From NCBI RefSeq assembly GCF_001083805.1, contig NZ_JXSK01000012.1:1-64000 (forward strand): 64,000 nt of DNA, given 5' to 3'. Shown here piece after piece: positions 16,318 through 23,146 of the stretch. Numbering within the stretch: position 1 is the stretch's first letter; each line of letters begins with the position of its first letter. The position numbers and the translations under genes are program-made. The notes under the pieces are model-generated. The model was given only the letters and a program-made list of their open reading frames with translations. It ran no database searches and was not told the DNA's origin. The stretch is from Photorhabdus luminescens subsp. luminescens. GTDB taxonomy: Bacteria > Pseudomonadota > Gammaproteobacteria > Enterobacterales > Enterobacteriaceae.

Positions 16318-17073
16318 ATGTTCATTATACACCCAAGAATAAAATTATTTTATGATCTTAGAGAAACCATCACACCGGAATTAGCATTGGCCGATACGTA
16401 TCAGTTAATGAATAACATTAATAACCTCAGTAACAATTCAAGTGGTTGGTATTTACCTGGATATAGTGAAGAAGAAATTAGAGAAAATAATGTATTTAAT
16501 GAAGATGGCATTACTGAATATGCTTTAAAAGAATTCAAGAGAATTTATGAAGGTGACGGAAGATCTATTATAACGTCACTATTTGACAATCCTAAAATTG
16601 ATAATTATGAAAGTGAAAAATTAGAAAATAATATTACATATATTGTCCAAGATGATATTCACTCTAATTATAATAGATTGGGAAAAACGAACATATCTAT
16701 TAATCTTGCACTTGAAAAAGAAAAATTCAACCTTACAAACTTCATCGACTTTATTAAACATTTAATTTTTCATAGATATTCTCCATTTATTATGATAGAT
16801 ACTAGAGGATATAGATTGAAAAAAAAGCAAGTATTTCCAGACCGAATAAGTGCTGGCTGGATGCTCTATTTGCCAATAGAAATAGACCCGACTTTAGTCC
16901 CAATGGCGGAAGAAATAATATCTATTTCTGATAAAAATGACAAAAAAGGCTCATTAATTATCACGACAAAAGATATTTTTGATATTGAAAACCAGGAGCA
17001 TATCAATAAAGCCAATGATATTGAAATCTGCTTGCGGGATCTACAAATACTCCCCTTGATGACAGAGTTATAA
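16318..17073 (+). CDS. Immunity protein 1 (Imm52-like), partner of effector 1
   Basis: The product is 251 aa, cytoplasmic-looking and AT-rich in coding sequence. It is placed directly behind effector 1, with GGAG 9 nt before ATG. Tox-REase-5 toxins are often paired with Imm52 proteins, and the layout fits (GWYLPGY, FNEDGITEYA, DRISAGWMLYLP), but the family name is inferred mainly from context. Two parts are plain: residues 1 to about 178 differ strongly from copies 2, 3 and 5 and more mildly from copy 4, whereas the last 73 residues (from AGWMLYLPIEIDP) are almost identical in all five copies. The variable part should carry the specificity for the toxin. Confidence 0.7.
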   Translation: MFIIHPRIKLFYDLRETITPELALADTYQLMNNINNLSNNSSGWYLPGYSEEEIRENNVFNEDGITEYALKEFKRIYEGDGRSIITSLFDNPKIDNYESEKLENNITYIVQDDIHSNYNRLGKTNISINLALEKEKFNLTNFIDFIKHLIFHRYSPFIMIDTRGYRLKKKQVFPDRISAGWMLYLPIEIDPTLVPMAEEIISISDKNDKKGSLIITTKDIFDIENQEHINKANDIEICLRDLQILPLMTEL

Positions 17074-17075
17074 AT

Positions 17076-17339
17076 ATGACAAACAGAGCCGTAATCCGAT
17101 TAAACGACCTAACCGATCATGGGGGTAAAGTCATTACCGCCATTGATAATTACCTGTATCAAAGCGTACCTGTTGCCGCTAAAGGTGATTTAGTAAGCTG
17201 CCCTAAATGCAAAGGGGTTTTCCCTATTGTGGAAGGAAGCAACGACTTAAAGCATCAGGGAAAACCTATTGCATTGGAAGGTATGCAAACAGCCTGTGGC
17301 GCAAAACTGATTGCCAGCCAGAAAGATTTTCTCGCTTAA
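17076..17339 (+). CDS. PAAR-domain tip protein, cassette 1
   Basis: The product is 87 aa and begins two bases after the immunity stop (TAAATATG). PAAR marks: LTDHGGKVITAIDNY, GDLVSCPKCKG, and GMQTACGAKLIASQKDF. It is almost identical to the cassette 2 PAAR. Having one PAAR per effector suggests that each effector travels with its own tip. No toxin domain is fused to it. Confidence 0.87.
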   Translation: MTNRAVIRLNDLTDHGGKVITAIDNYLYQSVPVAAKGDLVSCPKCKGVFPIVEGSNDLKHQGKPIALEGMQTACGAKLIASQKDFLA

Positions 17340-17396
17340 TGAGACGACAATCATTTTGGCCTATTTTAAGCAATACTGGCGTACTGCACCTGTCTT

Positions 17397-17438
17397 CTCC
17401 ATTTTACCGGGCTAATACATTAATCCGGTAAAATGGAG
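17397..17438. other. Conserved hairpin between cassettes 1 and 2
   Basis: CTCCATTTTACCGG and CCGGTAAAATGGAG form a perfect 14-bp stem around a 14-nt loop. No T-run follows on either strand. The second copy (19182-19223) has the same stem with one A-T pair replaced by G-C, a compensatory change. This points to selection on an RNA or cruciform structure, for example mRNA 3' end processing or stability, rather than a simple terminator. Confidence 0.7.
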
Positions 17439-17450
17439 AGACGAGAAAAA

Positions 17451-17501
17451 TATCGTGACTATTCGCGGGTCATAGATAATTTATTGAAAAGGAAAAATTG
17501 A
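17451..17501 (+). pseudogene. Ghost of the 114-aa gene (last 16 codons) before effector 2
   Basis: Reads YRDYSRVIDNLLKRKN and a stop, matching the last codons of the gene at 15308-15652, and ends one base before the effector 2 start. It is the left end of the duplicated unit (about 1.85 kb between effector starts). Confidence 0.75.
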
Positions 17502-17502
17502 T

Positions 17503-18105
17503 ATGCCATTACCACTTCTTGCGCCAGCGGCTCCCGCTCTTTTAGCTGCTGCTGAATGGACACTGGCTGCTTGTACAACAGGATTAGCCGCCGTTGGTGT
17601 GATGGAAAGCAGCAAAGATAAAGAAGGTGAACAAGACAAGGCAAAAACGGATACAAAAACAATTGCTTCGTCCCGTACCGAATGTGAGAAATGTCCGGCA
17701 ATTGGCAACGTTACGATGGTTTGGGAAAAGACCACATCGTATTCAGAAATAACTATTGCTTATCAAACAAAAATTGCCGGGACGATATACAACCCTGAAT
17801 TAAACATAATTGAGACTTGGTTATGTATGGATACAAATTTCGATGGTTGGAAACCTGCACAATGCTTATTTCTTGAGGCTAAGGCTAAACATGATCAGTT
17901 TTTTGAAAATGGTAAACCCAAACCTTGGTGGAAATCGTCAGACTACTCAATACAAAAACAAGGAAAAAGACAACAGTGGGTGTGTACTTCATTAAATGAT
18001 ATACCAAATTCTCATTGGCATTTTATGCAACCTATAAGCTACGCCTACTATTTAGAGAAATTGTCTATTTATTCCAATATTAAAGTATTTCATACCCCTT
18101 ATTAA
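17503..18105 (+). CDS. T6SS nuclease effector 2, Tox-REase-5 domain
   Basis: The product is 200 aa. Residues 1 to about 134 are nearly the same as effector 1, including the hydrophobic start, CEKCP, FDGWKPAQC and FLEAKAKHDQF, so the catalytic D...E-x-K set is kept. The tail then diverges: KPKPWWKSSDY and QGKRQQWVC replace the effector 1 residues, followed by the shared NDIPNSHWHF and an end in SNIKVFHTPY. The tail is 10 residues shorter. The partner is the next gene. Predicted DNA-degrading effector with a specificity different from copy 1. Confidence 0.8.
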   Translation: MPLPLLAPAAPALLAAAEWTLAACTTGLAAVGVMESSKDKEGEQDKAKTDTKTIASSRTECEKCPAIGNVTMVWEKTTSYSEITIAYQTKIAGTIYNPELNIIETWLCMDTNFDGWKPAQCLFLEAKAKHDQFFENGKPKPWWKSSDYSIQKQGKRQQWVCTSLNDIPNSHWHFMQPISYAYYLEKLSIYSNIKVFHTPY

Positions 18106-18132
18106 CCTAATAATTTCTAATAGGAAAAATGA

Positions 18133-18858
18133 ATGACTATTTTATCTTTAGATATAGAAATATATACAGATTGGAAAAACCCATTAACTCCAGACATTGC
18201 AGTTAATGATACCTATAAAATCGTAAAACAATTGGAAGATATCTTCTTTGGATACTCTAAAATATGGTACTTAGGAGGAAATAGCCGCGAAGAAGCATTA
18301 ACTCGGGTAGCTTTTGATGAGAGAGGAATAACAGACGAATGTATAAACGACTTTAAAGAAAATTATACGGAAGAAGATCCTACGGTTATATCAGGGGTCT
18401 GGGATGGAGGGGAGGATGGGCAAGCATGCTCAGTTAGTTACTTTAATTATCATGTTGAAAGACAAGGTCAAACAAAAATAGAGATTAATATATCCACTAA
18501 AGGAAAAGAGTTTCACTTTCTTAAGTTGATTGATTTTATCAAGTTTCTGGTTTTTAGTCATAATTCACCTTATATTATGGTAGAAACTAATAATTATAGA
18601 ATAAGAAGAAAACAGGTCTTCTCAGATCGTTTAAGTGCTGGCTGGATGCTCTATTTGCCAATAGAAATAGATCCGACTTTAGTACCAATGGCGGAAGAAA
18701 TAATATCTATTTCTGATAAGAATGACAAAAAAGGCTCATTAATTATCACGACAAAAGATATCTTTGATATTGAAAACCAGGAGCATATCAATAAAGCCAA
18801 TGATATTGAAATCTGCTTACGGGATCTACAAATACTCCCCTTGATGACAGAGTTATAA
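18133..18858 (+). CDS. Immunity protein 2 (Imm52-like), partner of effector 2
   Basis: The product is 241 aa. The N-terminal ~168 residues (MTILSLDIEIYTDWKNPLTP...) are unlike copies 1, 3 and 4 but clearly related to copy 5. The last 73 residues are shared with all copies. An acidic patch (GVWDGGEDGQACSV) is seen in this type only. It starts 27 bases after the effector 2 stop and ends two bases before PAAR 2. Confidence 0.7.
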   Translation: MTILSLDIEIYTDWKNPLTPDIAVNDTYKIVKQLEDIFFGYSKIWYLGGNSREEALTRVAFDERGITDECINDFKENYTEEDPTVISGVWDGGEDGQACSVSYFNYHVERQGQTKIEINISTKGKEFHFLKLIDFIKFLVFSHNSPYIMVETNNYRIRRKQVFSDRLSAGWMLYLPIEIDPTLVPMAEEIISISDKNDKKGSLIITTKDIFDIENQEHINKANDIEICLRDLQILPLMTEL

Positions 18859-18860
18859 AT

Positions 18861-19124
18861 ATGACAAACGGAGCCGTAATCCGATTAAACGACCTAACCG
18901 ATCATGGTGGTAAAGTCATTACCGCCATTGATAATTACGTGTATCGAGGCGTACCTGTTGCCGCTAAAGGTGATTTAGTAAGCTGCCCTAAATGCAAAGG
19001 GGTTTTCCCTATTGTGGAAGGTAGCAACGACTTAAAGCATCAGGGAAAACCTATTGCATTGGAAGGTATGCAAACAGCCTGTGGCGCAAAACTGATTGCT
19101 AGCCAGAAAGATTTTCTCGCTTAA
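18861..19124 (+). CDS. PAAR-domain tip protein, cassette 2
   Basis: The product is 87 aa and differs from the cassette 1 PAAR by only a few residues (NG for NR near the start, YVYRG for YLYQS). SCPKCKG and GMQTACGAKLIASQ are intact. The close similarity shows recent duplication or gene conversion. Confidence 0.87.
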   Translation: MTNGAVIRLNDLTDHGGKVITAIDNYVYRGVPVAAKGDLVSCPKCKGVFPIVEGSNDLKHQGKPIALEGMQTACGAKLIASQKDFLA

Positions 19125-19181
19125 TGAGACGACAATCACTTTGGCCTATTTTAGGCAATATTGGCGCACTGTACCTGTCTT

Positions 19182-19223
19182 CTCCGTTTTACCGGGCTAA
19201 TACATTAATCCGGTAAAACGGAG
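19182..19223. other. Conserved hairpin between cassettes 2 and 3
   Basis: CTCCGTTTTACCGG / CCGGTAAAACGGAG, a 14-bp stem with the same 14-nt loop as at 17397-17438. The fifth pair is G-C here and A-T there: both arms changed together. Confidence 0.7.
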
Positions 19224-19235
19224 AGACGAGAAAAA

Positions 19236-19287
19236 TACCGTGATTATTCGCAGGTTATAGATAATTTATTGAATAAGGAGAAATTGA
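19236..19287 (+). pseudogene. Ghost of the 114-aa gene before effector 3
   Basis: Reads YRDYSQVIDNLL and then loses the frame (GAATAAGGAG in place of GAAAAGGAG). It is homologous to the end of the gene at 15308-15652 and is the left end of the third cassette. Confidence 0.7.
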
Positions 19288-19288
19288 T

Positions 19289-19908
19289 ATGCCATTACCA
19301 CTTCTTGCGCCAGCGGCTCCTGCTCTTTTAGCTGCTGCTGAATGGACACTGGCTGCTTGTGCAACAGGATTAGCCGCCGTTGGCGTAATGGAAAGCACCA
19401 AAAATAAAGAAGGTGAACAAGACAAGGCAAAAGCGAATACACAAACAATTGCTTCGTCCCGTACCGAATGTGAGAAATGTCCGGCAATTGGGAACGTTAC
19501 GATGGTTTGGGAAAAGACCACATCGTATTCAGAAATAACTATTGCTTATCAAACAAAAATTGCCGGGACGATATACAACCCTGAATTAAACATAATTGAA
19601 ACTTGGTCATGCATGGATACAAATTTCGATGGTTGGAAACCTGCACAATGCTTATTTCTTGAGGCTAAGGCTAAATATGATCAATTTTTCAAAGATGGAG
19701 AACCTAATGACTTTTATAAGAATATAAAGTTAAAGGGAAAAATGTCTGGATATGACAGTATGATTAATCAGGCTAGAAGGCAGAATGCGAGACATTAAAT
19801 AATATTCCAAAATCCCATTGTCACTTCCTAGAACCAATATCTTATGAACACTTTCTTACGGCACTTTCTATATTTTCTAACATTACGGTATTTAACACTG
19901 AACTTTAA
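19289..19908 (+). pseudogene. T6SS nuclease effector 3, frameshifted near the C-terminus
   Basis: The first ~166 codons are intact and carry the same Tox-REase-5 core (CEKCP, FDGWKPAQC, FLEAKAKYDQF). The frame then stops at 19798 after QNARH. The lost end is still present in another frame: LNNIPKSHCHFLEPISYEHF and on to a TAA at 19906-19908. Compared with effector 1 about 7 bases are missing near 19789. The truncated 169-aa product would keep the D...E-x-K residues but lose the NNIPKSH.HF tail found in both other copies, so it is probably inactive, though a shorter active toxin cannot be ruled out. Confidence 0.75.
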
Positions 19909-19935
19909 TTATTCTCATAAAAAGGAGAGTTAAAA

Positions 19936-20670
19936 ATGTCAATTATCTTTTCAAGAATAAAATTATTTCATGATTCAAATGAGGCTTTAACTCCTGAAAA
20001 CGCATTACTTGATTTATATCAGATTACATGCAAGATAAATAAGTTAACAACTAGAAAAAGTGGTTGGTGTTTACCTGGTTATACTCAAGAAGAAAGATTA
20101 AAAAATAATGCATTTGATGAAAATGGACCTACTAAATACGCTATAGAGGATTTTAAAGAAACTTATAATGAAAACTCCAAATTTATTGTAAAATCATTAT
20201 CTGACGGAGTCGACGAGAACAACAATAGTATTCTATATATGGGAGAAGATAAAACCCATATTAACCCTGTCAGATTAGGTAAAACTAATATATCTATAAG
20301 CATCAATTTAGACAAAGATAGATTTAATTTTCAAGATATTATTGAATTTTTAAAAAATTCAATATCGGTTCGAAACTCTCCATTTATTTTAGTAGATACA
20401 AGAGGCTATTCGTTAAAACAAAAACAAGTTTTTCCAGATAGGGTTTATGCCGGTTGGATGCTCTATTTACCAATAGAAATAGACCCGACTTTAATCCCAA
20501 TGGCGGAAGAAATAATATCCATCTCTGATAAAAATGACAAAAAAGGCTCATTGATTATCACGACAAAAGATATTTTCGATATTGAAAACCAAGAGCATAT
20601 CAATAAAGCCAATGATATTGAAATCTGCTTGCGGGATCTACAAATACTACCATTGATGACAGAGTTATAA
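19936..20670 (+). CDS. Immunity protein 3 (Imm52-like), behind broken effector 3
   Basis: The product is 244 aa with GGAGAG 9 nt before ATG. The N-terminal part (MSIIFSRIKLFHDSNEALTP, GWCLPGYTQEERLKNNAFDE) is its own type, distantly like copies 1 and 4. The last 73 residues are the common tail. No PAAR gene follows; the next gene is another immunity gene. It would be kept for protection even though the linked effector is broken. Confidence 0.7.
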   Translation: MSIIFSRIKLFHDSNEALTPENALLDLYQITCKINKLTTRKSGWCLPGYTQEERLKNNAFDENGPTKYAIEDFKETYNENSKFIVKSLSDGVDENNNSILYMGEDKTHINPVRLGKTNISISINLDKDRFNFQDIIEFLKNSISVRNSPFILVDTRGYSLKQKQVFPDRVYAGWMLYLPIEIDPTLIPMAEEIISISDKNDKKGSLIITTKDIFDIENQEHINKANDIEICLRDLQILPLMTEL

Positions 20671-20719
20671 AGAATACACCTTAAATGTGGATATTTATTT
20701 TAAAATTAGGATTAAAAAT

Positions 20720-21448
20720 ATGAACATAATACACGCTAGAATAGAAATGTTTTATGATTTAAAAGAAAAGATAACACCGGAATTAGCATTGGATGACACA
20801 TACTGCATCATGCAACAAATAAACAAGGTATCTAATAGTTCAAGTAGATGGAATCTACCAGGATATGATCTAGACGAAATAAAAGAAAATAATGTTTTTG
20901 ATGAAAGTGGCATTACTGAATATGCCATAAACCAATTCAAAGAAAGTTATGATGAGAGTTTTAAGTCTATCATAAAAACATTATTTGATATTCCAGGTGA
21001 TGTAAAGTTAAAAAATAGAATTATGTATTCAAGCCGTGACTATGGTAATAGGCTAGGAAAAACGGATGTAAGCATTGATCTTAATTTCGAAAAAGAAAAA
21101 TTTAATTATTCTAATTGTATTGATTTCGTAGCTTATTTAGTTAGCAACCATTACTCTCCAATAATCATGATGGATGCCAGAGAATATTCTCTAAAACAGA
21201 AACAAGCTTTTCCAGATAGGGTTTATGCCGGTTGGATGCTCTATTTGCCAATAGAAATAGACCCGACTTTAGTCCCAATGGCGGAAGAAATAATATCTAT
21301 TTCTGATAAAAATGACAAAAAAGGCTCATTGATTATCACGACAAAAGATATCTTTGATATTGAAAACCAGGAGCATATCAATAAAGCCAATGATATTGAA
21401 ATCTGCTTGCGGAGTCTACAAATATTACCTCTGATAATAGAGATATAA
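20720..21448 (+). CDS. Orphan immunity protein 4 (Imm52-like, type 1-related)
   Basis: The product is 242 aa from ATG 20720; an upstream TTG-started extension (20687) has no homologue in the other copies. The N-terminal part resembles copy 1 (MNIIHARIEMFYDLKEKITP, NNVFDESGITEYA). The common tail is present but ends ...LPLIIEI, slightly diverged. It has no effector of its own. It may neutralise a type 1-like toxin from sister strains. Confidence 0.68.
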   Translation: MNIIHARIEMFYDLKEKITPELALDDTYCIMQQINKVSNSSSRWNLPGYDLDEIKENNVFDESGITEYAINQFKESYDESFKSIIKTLFDIPGDVKLKNRIMYSSRDYGNRLGKTDVSIDLNFEKEKFNYSNCIDFVAYLVSNHYSPIIMMDAREYSLKQKQAFPDRVYAGWMLYLPIEIDPTLVPMAEEIISISDKNDKKGSLIITTKDIFDIENQEHINKANDIEICLRSLQILPLIIEI

Positions 21449-21473
21449 CTATGGCAGGCATTTATAAAAATTT

Positions 21474-21512
21474 TCTATTTGTCCCAATATTAAAGTATTT
21501 CATACTATTTAA
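21474..21512 (+). pseudogene. Ghost of an effector 3' end (effector 2 type)
   Basis: The sequence CCAATATTAAAGTATTTCAT and its flanks are nearly the same as the end of effector 2 (about 18062-18105) and read NIKVFHTI and a stop in the matching frame. It lies directly before an immunity gene of the effector 2 partner type, so a whole effector has been deleted here. Confidence 0.75.
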
Positions 21513-21534
21513 CATTTAAATAAGGGTGAAAGAA

Positions 21535-22257
21535 ATGACTACGTTATCATTAAATATGAAACTATATACGGATTGTAAAGAACCATTAACTCCAATAATA
21601 GTTCTTACCGATTTATATAAAATTACACAACAATTAGATATATTTTTTGGACGGCATAAAAATTGGTATTTACCCGGAGATACTCATCAAGAATCTTTAC
21701 AACATATTGCTTTTGATCAACAAGGAGCAACAAAAGAAGCAATAAAAGAGTTTGAAGAAGAATATACAGAAGAAAATCCTATAGTTATTAAAGGAATTTG
21801 GGATGGCGAAGATGATGACCATTCATGTTCAATTTGTTATATGAATTATCGTCGAGATCGGTTAGGACAAACTCAAATAGATTTTCATATATCTATCGAA
21901 GAAAATGAATTTCAGCTATCACAATTGATCAGCTTTATTAATTTTCTGATTTCTACTCATAATGCACCTCACATTATGGTAGAAAACAATGCATATAGAA
22001 TAAAACGAAAACACGTTTTCCCAGACCGAATAAGTGCCGGCTGGATGCTCTATTTGCCAATAGAAATAGATCCAACTTTAGTTCCAATAGCAGAAGAAAT
22101 AATATCTATTTCTGATAAAAATGACAAAAAAGGCTCATTGATTATCACTACAAAAGATATTTTTGACATCGAAAACCAAGAAAATATCAATAAAGCCAAT
22201 AATATTGAAATCTGCTTGCGGGATCTACAAATACTACCCTTGATGACAGAGTTATAA
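21535..22257 (+). CDS. Orphan immunity protein 5 (Imm52-like, type 2-related)
   Basis: The product is 240 aa from ATG 21535, preceded by AGGGTGA; a GTG nine bases upstream is also in frame, but copy 2 starts at the equivalent of this ATG. The N-terminal part follows copy 2 (MTTLSLNMKLYTDCKEPLTP, GIWDGEDDDHSCSI). The common tail has a few substitutions (VPIAEE, QENINKANN), so it has drifted more than the others. It is preceded by an effector tail ghost and followed by a PAAR head ghost, so it is what remains of a former full cassette. Confidence 0.7.
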   Translation: MTTLSLNMKLYTDCKEPLTPIIVLTDLYKITQQLDIFFGRHKNWYLPGDTHQESLQHIAFDQQGATKEAIKEFEEEYTEENPIVIKGIWDGEDDDHSCSICYMNYRRDRLGQTQIDFHISIEENEFQLSQLISFINFLISTHNAPHIMVENNAYRIKRKHVFPDRISAGWMLYLPIEIDPTLVPIAEEIISISDKNDKKGSLIITTKDIFDIENQENINKANNIEICLRDLQILPLMTEL

Positions 22258-22259
22258 AT

Positions 22260-22298
22260 ATGACAAACAGTAAATTAATAAAAAAACAGCGCCAATAG
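22260..22298 (+). pseudogene. Ghost of a PAAR 5' end
   Basis: ATGACAAACAG is identical to the start of both cassette PAAR genes and has the same two-base spacing from the immunity stop codon. After it the homology ends and the frame stops at 22296-22298. It marks the right deletion joint of the island. Confidence 0.65.
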
Positions 22299-22304
22299 CG
22301 CTGT
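22279..22304 (-). terminator. Intrinsic terminator of the recQ-pldB-yigL run
   Basis: On the minus strand ACAGCGC, TATTG, GCGCTGT form a 7-bp perfect stem followed by seven T residues. It lies just past the yigL stop codon and is also the end of the T6SS island. Confidence 0.85.
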
Positions 22305-22323
22305 AATTACAATGGATAATAAA

Positions 22324-23124
22324 TTAAACCTGATACATTTCGCACAAATAATGGGAAACTGCATCATCAGCGTTTGAGCCAATCACTTCCATTTCTGGCA
22401 GGATATCTTTCAAGCGCTGGTGAGCATCCTGCATAATACAGCCCTTACCTGCTACCGTCAGCATTTCAAAGTCATTCATGCCATCACCAAAAGCAATACA
22501 ATCACTCAGTTTATAGCCCATAGATTGGGCTACCCGCTCAAGTGCATGACCTTTCGACACTCCACCTGCCATCACTTCCAGGCAATTGCGCAACGAGAAA
22601 CTCACATTGACTCTATCACCCCAACGTGTTTTGATTTTCTCTTCCAACACAACCAATAGATCATGATCTTCGCAGGTAAAATAAACTTTACATACATCAT
22701 CGGTTTTAAAATTGTCACGCTCAAAAAGTTGATAATGAAACACTGATTCCTGAAAAAACTCTTTCTGCTCAGGGCATTCACGATTCATATACCAGTGATC
22801 ATGGCAATAATAATTCGTCAGAATATCAGCGTTATCAAACTCCATTAAACACAAATCACGCACAATCTCAGGATCAACATTGTGACTGAAAACCAGTTCA
22901 CCCATAGCATTGTGTACCCGAGCGCCATTGGAAGTAATCATATAGGCATCAATACCAAGAACATCTCGGATTTGCGCAACATCTACATGATGACGACCAG
23001 TAGCAAAAATAAAATTAATGCCTTTATTGGTCAGTAAATTAAGGGTTTCCTTGGTGTAAGAAGTTAATTTGTGATCAGGAGATAGCAAAGTGCCATCTAA
23101 ATCTGAAGCAACAATGTAATACAT
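22324..23124 (-). CDS. yigL: HAD-family sugar/pyridoxal-phosphate phosphatase YigL
   Basis: A cytoplasmic HAD phosphatase of the Cof type; E. coli YigL acts on sugar phosphates and pyridoxal phosphate. The product is 266 aa from ATG 23124, preceded by AGGA; the frame stays open upstream into pldB but the family starts at MYYIVASDLDGTLLSP. Motif I is DLDGTLL with two Asp, motif II is SNGARV, and motif III/IV is GDGMNDFEML. The order recQ-pldB-yigL is kept from E. coli, but rhtB and rhtC are missing between recQ and pldB. It ends at a strong terminator. Confidence 0.93.
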   Translation of the reverse strand: MYYIVASDLDGTLLSPDHKLTSYTKETLNLLTNKGINFIFATGRHHVDVAQIRDVLGIDAYMITSNGARVHNAMGELVFSHNVDPEIVRDLCLMEFDNADILTNYYCHDHWYMNRECPEQKEFFQESVFHYQLFERDNFKTDDVCKVYFTCEDHDLLVVLEEKIKTRWGDRVNVSFSLRNCLEVMAGGVSKGHALERVAQSMGYKLSDCIAFGDGMNDFEMLTVAGKGCIMQDAHQRLKDILPEMEVIGSNADDAVSHYLCEMYQV

Positions 23125-23146
23125 AGTTATCATTCCTATAATTGAA

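Noticed and set aside
17397-17438. Intrinsic terminator after PAAR 1 (and 19182-19223 after PAAR 2)
   Set aside because: The stem is strong but no T-run follows on either strand, so I list it as a structured element of unknown role.
10564-22304. Prophage or R-type tailocin locus
   Set aside because: VgrG, PAAR, DUF4123 and TssF are T6SS families; no sheath, tube, lysis, integrase or portal genes are present.
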